Of a stretch of 25,694 bases of DNA, positions 1 through 7,332 are shown one piece after another; position 1 is the first letter of the stretch; the number at the start of each line of letters is the position of its first letter. Source of the DNA: Candidatus Methanoperedens sp. (GTDB lineage: Archaea > Halobacteriota > Methanosarcinia > Methanosarcinales > Methanoperedenaceae); the NCBI GenBank assembly GCA_027460605.1, contig JAPZAN010000095.1, positions 1 to 25,694 of the forward strand. Direction: 5' to 3'. The translations under genes were made by a program, and so were the position numbers. Under the pieces are notes generated by a model. The model made no database searches and was not told the DNA's origin. It saw only the letters and a list, made by a program, of their open reading frames with translations.

Positions 1-1
1 T

Positions 2-685
2 GCAGAAAATACAGGAATGATTACAAAATCAAAATATTTTTCCAAGAAGCTGACATACCCCACACTAATAAATTACAAATATGTACCAATAAAAGGATTG
101 CCACTGTTTATACTTAAATTAACAGTATCGAAAGACAATTCGATTACATTGTTTGACGAAAATGGAAATAAAATCACTCCTCAAGAAATTGGCGAAGCAG
201 ACAATTCAATTATTAACAGGTGGTCAGACCCTCCTCAATTCAAAGAGATAACAGTTGAAATCTCAAAATCAGCAGCCACTCCTTCCGGAATTGCAGGTTA
301 TGTGATTCTCGGGCTCCTGATCATCCTTGTGTTTTCATACCCGTTTATCAGGAAAAAGAATGAAAAAATCCGTTCACTTGAAGGAAAAATCAGGAACTCT
401 CTTAAACGGAAAGAAACCGTGAAGGAAACTGTTGAGGAAACAGGCGGGGAAGCCGCCGGGGAAACTGCAGCTCTGGGACCGGTTGAAACGGTGGAAGATA
501 CCGAATTTGAGGGGAAAACTAAGGACGAACTTGAGGTCATGAAGGACGAAACTCTTTCCAGGCTCAGCGAATTGAATAAGGAATACGAATCTGGGAACAT
601 GCTGGATGAAGAGTATGAGGAGCTTAAGAAATCATATCAGGAAAGAATTGATAAGATTACCGGAAGAATAGAAAAGTCCGGGTAA
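2..685 (+). CDS. Membrane-anchored coiled-coil protein, 5' end outside window
   Basis: The reading frame is open to the left edge, so the true start lies outside; the first in-frame ATG is at 17. Counting from that Met, residues 1-90 look extracytoplasmic, with a beta-rich stretch. Residues 91-111 form one hydrophobic membrane segment (GIAGYVILGL start), followed by a basic RKK stop-transfer. A charged Glu/Thr/Val-rich linker follows at 130-165. From about 168 to the end there is a heptad-rich helix with a LDEEYEELKKSYQERIDKI-type motif, as in many membrane proteins with a short cytoplasmic helical tail. I do not recognise the family. The N-terminal part could be the end of a larger surface or carboxypeptidase-regulatory-like domain protein. 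It ends 2 nt from the convergent pdxT stop. The existence of the gene is well supported; its function is unknown. Confidence 0.75.
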   Translation, partial: AENTGMITKSKYFSKKLTYPTLINYKYVPIKGLPLFILKLTVSKDNSITLFDENGNKITPQEIGEADNSIINRWSDPPQFKEITVEISKSAATPSGIAGYVILGLLIILVFSYPFIRKKNEKIRSLEGKIRNSLKRKETVKETVEETGGEAAGETAALGPVETVEDTEFEGKTKDELEVMKDETLSRLSELNKEYESGNMLDEEYEELKKSYQERIDKITGRIEKSG

Positions 686-687
686 TT

Positions 688-1281
688 TTATTTTATCATT
701 TTCAGGAAATATTCGTGGATTCTTAAATCATCGGTCAATTCTGGATGGAATGCCAGTGCAAGCAAATTTTTCTGTCTTGCCGCCACGATAATCCCCCTGT
801 ATGTTGAAAGGATTTCCACATTTTTCCCCGCCTCTGTAATACACGGCGCGCGGATGAATATTGCATTGAAGGGATACCTTAGCCCCTTAAAATCCACTGG
901 CGATTCAAAGGATTCCTTCTGCCGCCCGAATGCGTTCCTGTTGACCCGGATATCCATCAGTGAAATAAGGGGCTGTTTTGTTTTTTCCACCTGTTCATCC
1001 CCGTGTTTTGCAAGCAGCACAAGTCCCGCGCATGTTCCCATTACAGGGATACCCGAATTAGCGGCTATCCTGATTTCGGATGAGATGCCTTCCCTTTCCA
1101 TGAGCCTTCCAAGCGTGGTGCTTTCGCCGCCGGGAAGGATTAATGCATCGCATGCAGGGACAATTCCTTTATGTTTTATCTTTACGATTTCTGCTTCCAA
1201 TTTTGCCTGTCTTAATGCCCTTTTCAGGGCTTCAACATGCTCATCTACGTTTCCCTGGATTGCAATGACTCCGATACGCAT
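688..1281 (-). CDS. pdxT: Pyridoxal 5'-phosphate synthase glutaminase subunit PdxT
   Basis: Class I glutamine amidotransferase that supplies ammonia to the PdxS synthase subunit for cytoplasmic PLP synthesis from glutamine, ribose 5-phosphate and glyceraldehyde 3-phosphate. The 197-residue length is normal for the family. It has the N-terminal IGVIAIQGNVDEH motif, the GGEST oxyanion motif at 51-55, the nucleophile Cys84 in GTCAGL, and His179/Glu181 in FHPEL, so the catalytic triad is complete. The start is supported by GAGG about 7 nt upstream (reverse strand AGAGGATGC before the ATG). A TATA-like ATAAATTA lies at about 1306-1313, 25-32 nt upstream, so the leader is very short. pdxS is not in the window, so the subunit is encoded apart from its partner here. 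It converges with the gene at 2-685. Confidence 0.95.
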   Translation of the reverse strand: MRIGVIAIQGNVDEHVEALKRALRQAKLEAEIVKIKHKGIVPACDALILPGGESTTLGRLMEREGISSEIRIAANSGIPVMGTCAGLVLLAKHGDEQVEKTKQPLISLMDIRVNRNAFGRQKESFESPVDFKGLRYPFNAIFIRAPCITEAGKNVEILSTYRGIIVAARQKNLLALAFHPELTDDLRIHEYFLKMIK

Positions 1282-1415
1282 GCATCCTCTAGTCTCTTGA
1301 TAAGAATATAAATTATTCCCAAAAAAAATATTGTTCGTACTAATAGAATTAAACAGTACCTATAAGTAATCGAATAAAGAAAGAGAGGTTAGGATAGCAA
1401 AAACAGAGGTAAAAA

Positions 1416-1682
1416 ATGGATATAGAAATTGGAAGATGCGGAATAGCGTGTGAGGTCTGCAAAAATTTCAAAAACGTATGCCTCGGGTGCGATGAGGAAA
1501 ACCAGATTGAAAAAATTTGCGTCATTTACGAATGTACCAGCAATAAGAATGTAAAATATTGTTTTGATTGCAGCGAATTCCCGTGTGGTCTGTTGAGTAT
1601 TTCGAAATCTTATTGCCCCAAAACAGCCAAAATCAAATTAAAAACATTTTTCACTGAGCAGGAAAAAGTGTTTTCGTCATAA
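1416..1682 (+). CDS. Cys-rich DUF3795-type protein
   Basis: An 88-residue protein with 11 cysteines (C8, C12, C15, C22, C25, C35, C40, C49, C52, C57, C67). The spacing GRCGIACEVC, CLGC, C-x4-C, then FDCSEFPCGLL is the pattern of DUF3795 proteins (usually CGLYCGxC...CxGC...CxECxEFPC). The cysteines very probably bind zinc or an Fe-S cluster; the biochemical role of this family is unknown. GAGGT lies about 6 nt before the ATG, and a TATA-like CCTATAAGT at about 1359-1367 gives a plausible promoter with a short leader. It sits alone between the divergent pdxT and ftsZ. The family is recognised from the motif only; the function is unknown. Confidence 0.8.
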   Translation: MDIEIGRCGIACEVCKNFKNVCLGCDEENQIEKICVIYECTSNKNVKYCFDCSEFPCGLLSISKSYCPKTAKIKLKTFFTEQEKVFSS

Positions 1683-1734
1683 GAAGTTTTGAAATATCAG
1701 GACTCTACATATCAGGATAGCTTCAGAAAACTAA

Positions 1735-1740
1735 TTATAT
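1735..1740 (+). promoter_or_regulatory. Candidate TATA box of ftsZ, leaderless
   Basis: TTATAT ends 27 nt before the ATG at 1767, the distance at which archaeal transcription starts close to the first codon. No Shine-Dalgarno sequence precedes this ATG, and the next upstream in-frame ATG (1743) runs into TAA after four codons. Both points support a leaderless transcript starting at 1767. Confidence 0.5.
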
Positions 1741-1766
1741 CAATGAGACTCTATTAAACTTCTAAG

Positions 1767-2741
1767 ATGACGGTGGAATTAACAGATATCAGGAAAGCAT
1801 CAAGACCGACAGTTGCTGTAATCGGTCTTGGGGGCGCGGGCTGCAATATAATCACGTATCTCTCCCAGAAAAGTATTGCAGGCGCTAAAACAATAGCAGC
1901 TAACACTGATATAACGCATCTTGTTTTGCAGAGGGCAGATAAATTGCTGCTTTTGGGAAAAGAGAGGAGCAAGGGCAAGGGATGCGGTGGATTCCCTGAA
2001 GTGGGCGCGGAATGCGCACGCGAAAGCGCAGAAGAAATAAGAAAAGAACTTGAAGGCAGCGGCATCGTATTCATTGTTGCGGGTCTTGGCGGGGGCACTG
2101 GTACAGGTTCTGCGCCTGTAGTTGCTGAAATATCACGCAGTTTGGGCGCACTTACCATCGCGTGCCTGACCATGCCTTTTGAAATAGAATCACTCAGGCG
2201 CGAAAATGCAAAAAAGGCAATCGCTGCCCTCTCGCAAACCTGCGATTCTGTCGTATTGATTGACAACACGAAATTGAGGAAAGTGGCCGGGAAATTGCCT
2301 CTCAAGACCGCTTTTGCAGTAGCGAACGCCCTTATCGGGGCATTCATCAAAAGCATAACAGAAACCATCACCGAACCAAGCCTTATGAACCTTGATTTTG
2401 CGGATTTAAAAGCTGTCCTTGAAAAAGGAGGAATTTCATCTTTCGGGATCGGAGAAGCGGAAGGCGCGGACCGCGTTGAAAAGTCGGTATTGCGGGCGAT
2501 AGCCGCCCCCCTGCTTGACATTCCCGACCTTTCTTCCGCTCACGGTTTGCTCATACATATCACAGGCGGGCAGGACCTGACGCTTGAGGAAGTTGCAAGA
2601 ATTGGCGAGTTGATGGCGCAGAATGTACCGGGTACAAAAAGGATTATCTGGGGCGCAAAGGTGGATGATACAATGACCGGGCGCATCAGCATAATGGCAT
2701 TATTTGCTAGCGTGGACAATCCTTTTGAGTTAAAATCATAG
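1767..2741 (+). CDS. ftsZ: FtsZ-family tubulin-like GTPase
   Basis: Tubulin-superfamily GTPase; archaeal FtsZ polymerises at midcell in division. Visible are VAVIGLGGAGCN at 16-27, AANTD at 44-48, the tubulin signature GGGTGTGSAP at 108-117, and the T7 catalytic loop NLDFAD at 208-213 with N208, D210 and D213. The C-terminal domain ends with IIWGAKVDDTMTGRISIMAL. All GTP-binding and hydrolysis motifs are intact. At 324 residues it is shorter than usual archaeal FtsZ (about 360-390) because it has almost no N-terminal extension and no long C-terminal tail, stopping about 14 residues after the fold. It could therefore be a secondary FtsZ paralogue without the usual tail contacts. Its stop overlaps the convergent hemD stop by 6 bp (2736-2741). 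Confidence 0.92.
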   Translation: MTVELTDIRKASRPTVAVIGLGGAGCNIITYLSQKSIAGAKTIAANTDITHLVLQRADKLLLLGKERSKGKGCGGFPEVGAECARESAEEIRKELEGSGIVFIVAGLGGGTGTGSAPVVAEISRSLGALTIACLTMPFEIESLRRENAKKAIAALSQTCDSVVLIDNTKLRKVAGKLPLKTAFAVANALIGAFIKSITETITEPSLMNLDFADLKAVLEKGGISSFGIGEAEGADRVEKSVLRAIAAPLLDIPDLSSAHGLLIHITGGQDLTLEEVARIGELMAQNVPGTKRIIWGAKVDDTMTGRISIMALFASVDNPFELKS

Positions 2742-3413
2742 TTGAGACAAACAATCTTCAAGCGTGCCGTTCCCCACGAAGTCCGGATTTATCCCATGTT
2801 TTCTCATCGCATCAGCGGTTTTTTGTCCTATTGCAATAACTTTGAGCTTTTTTGAATGTTCCGGCGCGAAGCCTGAAAGTTCAAAGGATTTTGCGCTGGT
2901 GAAAATCACTACATCAACCTCGTCTAATACTTCTACAATACTGTCGCCGGCTGCCAGCCGATATGCCGGCGCCTCGATTACTATGGCACCTGCAGCTGTC
3001 AGGGAGCTTACCAGTTCCGGATTTGGCACATCGGCGCGGGCGATGCCGATTGTTTTACCACTTATGTCGCCGAGATATTCTGCAAAGTGACCGGATGAGA
3101 ACTTCTCAATAACTTCACTTTTCAGTCCATATTCCTCTACTTTTTTTGCGGTTTTAGGGCCTACGCTTACGATTCTCACATTTTTTTTCGGTTTTACTCT
3201 TTCAAAAAGCTTTTCAACGCCGAGGGCGCTTGTGAAAACAAGAATATCGATTTTATTGTTTGAAATCATCTCAGCCAGGCGGGAAAGAGGCGCGGGGTCG
3301 GCGGGCGGCGCGGCGCGCATGGTTGATACTATGACCGCTTCATGGCCATATCGCCTGAAAAGCTCAGGGATGCCTTCTGATTTTTCTTCGAGTTTGGTGA
3401 CTGCAATTTTCAT
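2736..3413 (-). CDS. hemD: Uroporphyrinogen-III synthase HemD
   Basis: Cyclises hydroxymethylbilane, with inversion of ring D, to uroporphyrinogen III, the precursor of sirohaem, haem, cobamides and factor F430. The 225-residue length fits the family. The sequence is divergent, as is usual, but has typical landmarks: N-terminal KIAVTKLEE, DILVFTSALGVEKLFE, SVGPKTAKKVEEYG, then in the second lobe VVIFTSAKSFE and VIAIGQKTADAMRKHG. The start codon lies 2 nt after the acnX stop, with GGGT a few bases upstream inside acnX, so it is very likely co-transcribed with and translationally coupled to acnX. No other tetrapyrrole genes are in the window. The end overlaps ftsZ by 6 bp on the opposite strand. 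Confidence 0.88.
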   Translation of the reverse strand: MKIAVTKLEEKSEGIPELFRRYGHEAVIVSTMRAAPPADPAPLSRLAEMISNNKIDILVFTSALGVEKLFERVKPKKNVRIVSVGPKTAKKVEEYGLKSEVIEKFSSGHFAEYLGDISGKTIGIARADVPNPELVSSLTAAGAIVIEAPAYRLAAGDSIVEVLDEVDVVIFTSAKSFELSGFAPEHSKKLKVIAIGQKTADAMRKHGINPDFVGNGTLEDCLSQL

Positions 3414-3415
3414 TT

Positions 3416-4597
3416 TTACCCTTTCAGCGCTGCCTCAATACAATCCTCAGTCCTTCCGAGAATGCTCTTTACCCCGCACAAATTCGGCACATACTTATGC
3501 GCCTTTCCCGAATTCACCATCATGCAAGTAAATCTTTCACTGGCAGGAGAGACCACCATACAGGTGTCGCAAAAAACCTTTGCGCCGCTTTTCTCGATTC
3601 GCTTAATCAATTCGGGATGCTTATTTTTTATGGCGCGCGAGGTGCAAATCCATACCTCTTTTTTTACTTTTTTGCCATTTAAAAGTTGGGCAAGTCTTTC
3701 AAGCTCGCTTACGCTGCTGTGAGGGCAGCCGAATGCTATCAAATCCGGCTCGCCAAAAGACCCCGTATTTAAATACGGGGATTGATATACCTCTTTTATC
3801 TGGCTTTCTTCAATTGTAATCTTCTCTTTCGGCGCCTCGTATTTTCCTGCTTCCGGTGTTGTGCCTGAAACGTGATATAATGCCACGGCGCCGGAGGCAG
3901 CCATTGCGGCGCCGAGTGATTTGAGTTCATCCTTCGATGGCTTTGATTTAAGTTTAAAAAGAGGCACTTTATCTCCCACCATCTCGCCGACGATATACCC
4001 GAGCGCCCCGTAATCGGAATCATGAAGCTCTGCCTCGACTATTATCGATACAACGGGTTTGCGGTTCTCATCAAGATGAAAGCCGTAATTCGGCGTTTTT
4101 CCGATAAGCGCAGCCGACAACGCGCTCGGTCCTCCTTCCCTGTTCGTCCGCGCCCCGATGACCGAGTTGGCGTACGAGATGGCTGAAGATTCACTCCACG
4201 CCACATGGTCTCCAAAGCCAGCCAGGTTGTCAAAGATATTATACGGAGTGCAGGAACACTCGATTCTTACACCAAGCGCGGAATATGCCTGGATTATTTT
4301 CTCCTGTTTTTTCGCAAAATCCTCTGGAATACCCATTTCCTTCCAGCATTCCAGGTCCATTCCGGCGGGATTAAGAATCGAAGGGACAGCTACTTTTCCC
4401 TTCAAGTCTGATATCCATTCAAGACCTGCATCGCCTATGGTCTTGTACGAAACGCCTGCTATCTGGGCGCTTTTTATTGGAATAAGCCTGTCAGCTTCGT
4501 AAATATCTCCAAGGGCAGCGAGAATCTCAATCGCTTTCTGGTAAGTCGGGCCGCGCTCTCCGTTGAAGAGCTTTTCTTCTTCAGGTGTGAGGTACAT
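3416..4597 (-). CDS. Aconitase-X-type phosphomevalonate dehydratase, large (catalytic) subunit
   Basis: An AcnX large-subunit homologue of 393 residues. In archaea this protein, with a small DUF126-type partner, dehydrates (R)-5-phosphomevalonate to trans-anhydromevalonate 5-phosphate using an Fe-S cluster. Family motifs are the N-terminal MYLTPEEEKLFNGERG, ECSCTPYN at 113-120, GARTNREGGPSAL at 148-160, FGCPHSS at 289-295 and FCDTCMVVSP at 342-351. The Cys residues of ECSCTP, GCPH and CDTC (C114/C116, C291, C343/C346) are the likely cluster ligands. GGAGG lies about 6 nt upstream of the start. The UbiD/UbiX genes upstream on the same strand support the mevalonate assignment over hydroxyproline-type AcnX. 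The small subunit is neither fused here nor present in the window. The coding DNA contains a perfect 20-bp palindrome at 3761-3780. Confidence 0.88.
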   Translation of the reverse strand: MYLTPEEEKLFNGERGPTYQKAIEILAALGDIYEADRLIPIKSAQIAGVSYKTIGDAGLEWISDLKGKVAVPSILNPAGMDLECWKEMGIPEDFAKKQEKIIQAYSALGVRIECSCTPYNIFDNLAGFGDHVAWSESSAISYANSVIGARTNREGGPSALSAALIGKTPNYGFHLDENRKPVVSIIVEAELHDSDYGALGYIVGEMVGDKVPLFKLKSKPSKDELKSLGAAMAASGAVALYHVSGTTPEAGKYEAPKEKITIEESQIKEVYQSPYLNTGSFGEPDLIAFGCPHSSVSELERLAQLLNGKKVKKEVWICTSRAIKNKHPELIKRIEKSGAKVFCDTCMVVSPASERFTCMMVNSGKAHKYVPNLCGVKSILGRTEDCIEAALKG

Positions 4598-4640
4598 CTA
4601 TGCCTCCGGTGTGCGGTGACAAGTGTGATGTAAAAATTTC

Positions 4641-4703
4641 ACCGCAGAGGCGCAAAGTTCGCAAAGACCTTTACTGCTTTGCGTTCTCTGCATTCTTTGT
4701 GGT
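4641..4703. repeat. Dispersed inverted repeat, copy A
   Basis: The left arm 4641-4666 (ACCGCAGAGGCGCAAAG...) and right arm 4677-4703 (CTTTGCGTTCTCTGC...) are imperfect reverse complements around a 10-nt loop. The same word set (CTTTGCG, GCAAAG, ACCGCA) recurs at 22874-22932 and 24803-24868. It occupies the gap between hicA and acnX, so it may fold as a hairpin in the transcript. It is a non-coding repeat with no visible ORF. Confidence 0.75.
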
Positions 4704-4742
4704 CGTTTTATGAATTGAACACGCATTTTAGTAAATCTTTTA

Positions 4743-4943
4743 TTAAATAAATTCGATGGCTTTGAGAACCTGCTTGACTACCTTAGGATGTAATATCATT
4801 CCAGAATGAAACGGGACAACAACTCTCCTATCACCTTTCATATATATCCGATGACTGCCTTTACTTCTTATCATTTCAAAGCCAGCTTTTAACAACATTG
4901 TTTCTGCTTTTTGAGGTGTTAATCGCGGCAGCTTAACAGGCAA
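4743..4943 (-). CDS. hicA: HicA-family mRNA interferase toxin
   Basis: A 66-residue dsRBD-like small protein. HicA toxins cleave mRNA and are blocked by HicB. It has the family pattern LTPQKAETMLLKAGFEMIRS, then the catalytic GSHRIY with His31, a strand VVVPFHSG, and the C-terminal ILHPKVVKQVLKAIEF helix. The length is typical (about 60-80). Its start overlaps the end of hicB by 11 nt, so translation is probably coupled, with the antitoxin made first. The pair sits between acnX and ubiD in a minus-strand biosynthetic run. All key residues are present, so I see no sign that the toxin is dead. Confidence 0.88.
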   Translation of the reverse strand: MPVKLPRLTPQKAETMLLKAGFEMIRSKGSHRIYMKGDRRVVVPFHSGMILHPKVVKQVLKAIEFI

Positions 4944-5160
4944 CTTTCACCTCTAACGAAGTAGTTAGAATCTCTTTGCTCAGGTAAGCTGTTTTTTCAT
5001 CATCTGATAATGTCTCCATGTAGAGTTCGATGGCCTCTTTGATGTTTGCCATCACTTCATCTAAAGAATCACCCTGCGTTTGGCACCCTTCAAGCTCCGG
5101 ACAATAAGCATAATACCCATATTCATCCTTTTCAATAACAACGCTGACTTTGCAGTTCAT
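4933..5160 (-). CDS. hicB: HicB-family antitoxin
   Basis: A 75-residue partial-RNase-H-fold antitoxin that neutralises HicA by direct binding. It shows the family sequence VVIEKDEYGYYAYCPELEGCQTQGDSLDEVMANIKEAIELY. After that fold there are only about 30 residues, with no clear helix-turn-helix or ribbon-helix-helix. Autoregulation would therefore need another DNA-binding element, or this is a HicB without one. GAGGTG lies about 6 nt upstream of the ATG. A TATA-like TTTATAAAA at 5190-5198 (read on the minus strand) lies about 30 nt upstream, so the pair could have its own promoter inside the 74-nt gap after ubiD. Confidence 0.88.
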   Translation of the reverse strand: MNCKVSVVIEKDEYGYYAYCPELEGCQTQGDSLDEVMANIKEAIELYMETLSDDEKTAYLSKEILTTSLEVKVAC

Positions 5161-5189
5161 CTTTTCACCTCTTAGTTTAGTTTTAATTG

Positions 5190-5198
5190 TTTATAAAA
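5190..5198 (-). promoter_or_regulatory. Candidate TATA box of hicBA
   Basis: On the minus strand this reads TTTTATAAA. It is about 30-38 nt upstream of the hicB ATG, so transcription would start within a few bases of the GAGGTG ribosome binding site. This is a sequence-only inference; the pair could also be read through from ubiX-ubiD. Confidence 0.4.
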
Positions 5199-5234
5199 TC
5201 ATGTATAATCTTTTTGATTTCTTCTTGACCCATC

Positions 5235-6521
5235 CTACCGCACTATTGGTCTGCGTTCATCTGCGGTTATTTTGGGTCGTCTTGCCCTCTCGAATTTCCA
5301 TTTCTTGCTCAAATCCATAGTAGCATCAATACCAATCTTTGTCCCGATGCCGTTCTCTGAGCGCGGGTCAAGCGTGCTTCCTCTCACATTCGGATAAATA
5401 TAAACATCCTCATCGCCCTTCACCCGTGTCGCTATTGCAAATTCGATATCATTCGGGTCGAAAATATTGATATCCTCGTCCACAATCACGACATGTTTTA
5501 AGCTTTTGTGCGCTGCAAATGCGGCATCGATTGCCTTCGTTGCATCCTCGTCACTTTTTTTATGTATTTGCACAACCGCGTGGAAATACCAGCACCCGCC
5601 AGGTGTGAGAACCACATTCCTGACATCTGCCACTTTTTTTACTTCCCTGTATATCAATGGCTCATATGGCACTCCCATCATGACATTATGTTCGTTTCCT
5701 CCAGGCATAATAGCATGGTAAATAGGGTCACGCCTGTGCATCATGTTGGTGAGATAAATCACCGGCTGCTTCCTTACAAGGTCGTAGGTGCCGCTGATAT
5801 CTACGAACGGCCCTTCATCGACGAGTTCTGTGGGATGGATGTACCCTTCAAGCACTATCTCTGCATGAGGGACTTTGATACTGTTTTTGCATTCGAATAG
5901 CTCAATCGGTTCACCTTTTAGCGCCGAAGCATAATTAAATTCCTTTCCCTCAGGCACGCGGGTCGAGATGGCAAAAAGGGTCACCGGGTCTATTCCGATA
6001 ACAATTGCCACGGGCAGTGGCTCGCCGTGTTCCGCGGCTTTTTTGTGAAGATTATACGTGTGCCTGAATTCAACAAGCCGCGCTGCTAATTTGTCTTTTC
6101 CGATTACACGCAGCCTGTGGATTGAAGCATTCATGATTCCTTCATATTCCGAAACCACAACGCCTGCTGTGATATACGGGGCGCCGTCACCCTCAAAATG
6201 AGTGAGGATTGGAAGTTTTGTTAGGTCTGGTTTTCCTGTGATTTCTCGAGTTGGCGAATCTTTCACGAGTTTTACATCGCCTTCTGCGGAGCATGAGGAA
6301 AGATATTCTATGATTTTTTCCGGGGATATACCGAGCGTTTCAGCAAGCAAATCCCTTGAACCAAGGATATTCATGACCACTTTTGAGCCTTCGACATTTG
6401 TAAACAGGGTAGGCTCTTTACCGACCGATGCCGATACCTCAAATACAGGCGAGAGGCGTTTTGTGACTTCTTTGAGTTTTCCTTCGGCTTTGAGTTGTTC
6501 TAAGAATCCCCGCAAACTCAT
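5235..6521 (-). CDS. UbiD-family decarboxylase, probable anhydromevalonate phosphate decarboxylase
   Basis: A prenylated-FMN-dependent decarboxylase of 428 residues, the length of the archaeal clade. Landmarks are MNASIHRLRV at 130-139 (prFMN/metal contacts), the Arg/His run EFRHTYNLHKKAAEHGEPLPVA, the catalytic-region Glu in AEIVLEGYIHP (E221, E225) and DEGPF at 235-239, and VDEDINIFDPNDIEFAIATR near 347-366. UbiD homologues act on several substrates. Here the neighbouring AcnX-type dehydratase makes decarboxylation of trans-anhydromevalonate 5-phosphate to isopentenyl phosphate the best assignment (known archaeal pathway; inference for this gene). Its ATG overlaps the ubiX stop by 4 nt, so the two are translationally coupled, and UbiX makes its cofactor. 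A quinone-pathway UbiD role is the alternative. Confidence 0.88.
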   Translation of the reverse strand: MSLRGFLEQLKAEGKLKEVTKRLSPVFEVSASVGKEPTLFTNVEGSKVVMNILGSRDLLAETLGISPEKIIEYLSSCSAEGDVKLVKDSPTREITGKPDLTKLPILTHFEGDGAPYITAGVVVSEYEGIMNASIHRLRVIGKDKLAARLVEFRHTYNLHKKAAEHGEPLPVAIVIGIDPVTLFAISTRVPEGKEFNYASALKGEPIELFECKNSIKVPHAEIVLEGYIHPTELVDEGPFVDISGTYDLVRKQPVIYLTNMMHRRDPIYHAIMPGGNEHNVMMGVPYEPLIYREVKKVADVRNVVLTPGGCWYFHAVVQIHKKSDEDATKAIDAAFAAHKSLKHVVIVDEDINIFDPNDIEFAIATRVKGDEDVYIYPNVRGSTLDPRSENGIGTKIGIDATMDLSKKWKFERARRPKITADERRPIVR

Positions 6522-7081
6522 TCACGCCACCGCTTGTATAAATTATGCTCGATTGAAAGAAGGTCAAAAGCGCGGCCTACCATGAAATCAAGAAGTTCAT
6601 CGATAGTTTTGGGTTTTGTATAAAAAGCAGGACACGCAGGAAGTATGGAAGCTCCAGCCTCGAATGCTCTTTTCATGTTCTCTATGTGTATCAGGTTCAA
6701 TGGTGTCTCACGCGTCATTAAAATAAGAGGTCGTTTTTCCTTAAGGCAGCAATCGGCAGCTCTTGAAATCAATGTATCGGACATCCCGCTGGCGATCGAT
6801 GCAAGGGTCTTCATACTGCAAGGCGCCACAACCATCCCTTTGTTTTTGTGGGAACCGCTTGCTATCGGAGCTGTAAAATCATAATCGTCATAAACGTTAT
6901 CAGCCAGTTTCTCCACATTGCCAACTGAAAGAGTTGTCTCTATCTCAATAAGTTTTTTCGCGGATTCGGAAATAACCAGGTGGGTCTCGAATCCTTTCAT
7001 TTTTTTCAGGGTTTCAAGAAGCCGGATGCCGTACTGGACACCTGAAGCGCCGCTTATACCTATAATTATCTCAGTCTTCAT
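6518..7081 (-). CDS. ubiX: Flavin prenyltransferase UbiX
   Basis: Makes prenylated FMN from reduced FMN and dimethylallyl phosphate; the product is the cofactor of the UbiD-family enzyme encoded next. The 187-residue Rossmann-like flavoprotein carries IIIGISGASGVQYGIRLL at the N-terminus (GASG at 10-13), VVAPCSMKTLASIASG near 84-99, and RPLILMTRETPL with the phosphate/prenyl-binding Arg region. C-terminally, ASILPACPAFYTKP matches the conserved substrate loop. It is the first gene of the minus-strand ubiX-ubiD pair, divergent from the small gene at 7130, with 48 nt between the two starts. Because archaeal mevalonate flux passes through UbiD, this gene should be housekeeping rather than accessory (inference). 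Confidence 0.94.
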   Translation of the reverse strand: MKTEIIIGISGASGVQYGIRLLETLKKMKGFETHLVISESAKKLIEIETTLSVGNVEKLADNVYDDYDFTAPIASGSHKNKGMVVAPCSMKTLASIASGMSDTLISRAADCCLKEKRPLILMTRETPLNLIHIENMKRAFEAGASILPACPAFYTKPKTIDELLDFMVGRAFDLLSIEHNLYKRWRE

Positions 7082-7129
7082 AGGCTATAATTGGTTTACT
7101 ATGTTTGAATAGTTTTTGTTAAGAATAAC

Positions 7130-7330
7130 ATGATTCAGGTTTTATCTGATATTGCATTGCGCCTCGGTCTTGGTCTCATCCTCGGCGTATTGCTTATGAT
7201 TTTCATCACAATAGTTGAAACCGCATTTTACAATCATAACAAGCAAATCCATATAATTGTAATTGCTGTTCTCATATCACTGATAATATATGCCCTCGGG
7301 GATATTGCGATTGATATCCTGGGTGTTTGA
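7130..7330 (+). CDS. Small two-TM membrane protein, unknown
   Basis: A 66-residue protein with two predicted membrane helices, at about 10-32 (LRLGLGLILGVLLMIFITIV) and 43-63 (HIIVIAVLISLIIYALG), joined by a short polar loop FYNHNKQ. It has no motif I recognise. No clear Shine-Dalgarno sequence precedes the ATG. A TATA-like GCTATAATT at 7084-7092 could drive it, although the same gap must also serve the divergent ubiX. It ends 2 nt from the convergent gene at 7333. The membrane-protein composition and tight fit between neighbours suggest it is real, but there is no functional evidence. Confidence 0.5.
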   Translation: MIQVLSDIALRLGLGLILGVLLMIFITIVETAFYNHNKQIHIIVIAVLISLIIYALGDIAIDILGV

Positions 7331-7332
7331 AA

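Noticed and set aside
1754..2521. Long minus-strand ORF of 255 residues opposite ftsZ
   Set aside because: Ser/Pro/Ala-rich shadow of a strongly conserved ftsZ frame; long antisense frames are common opposite such codon use.
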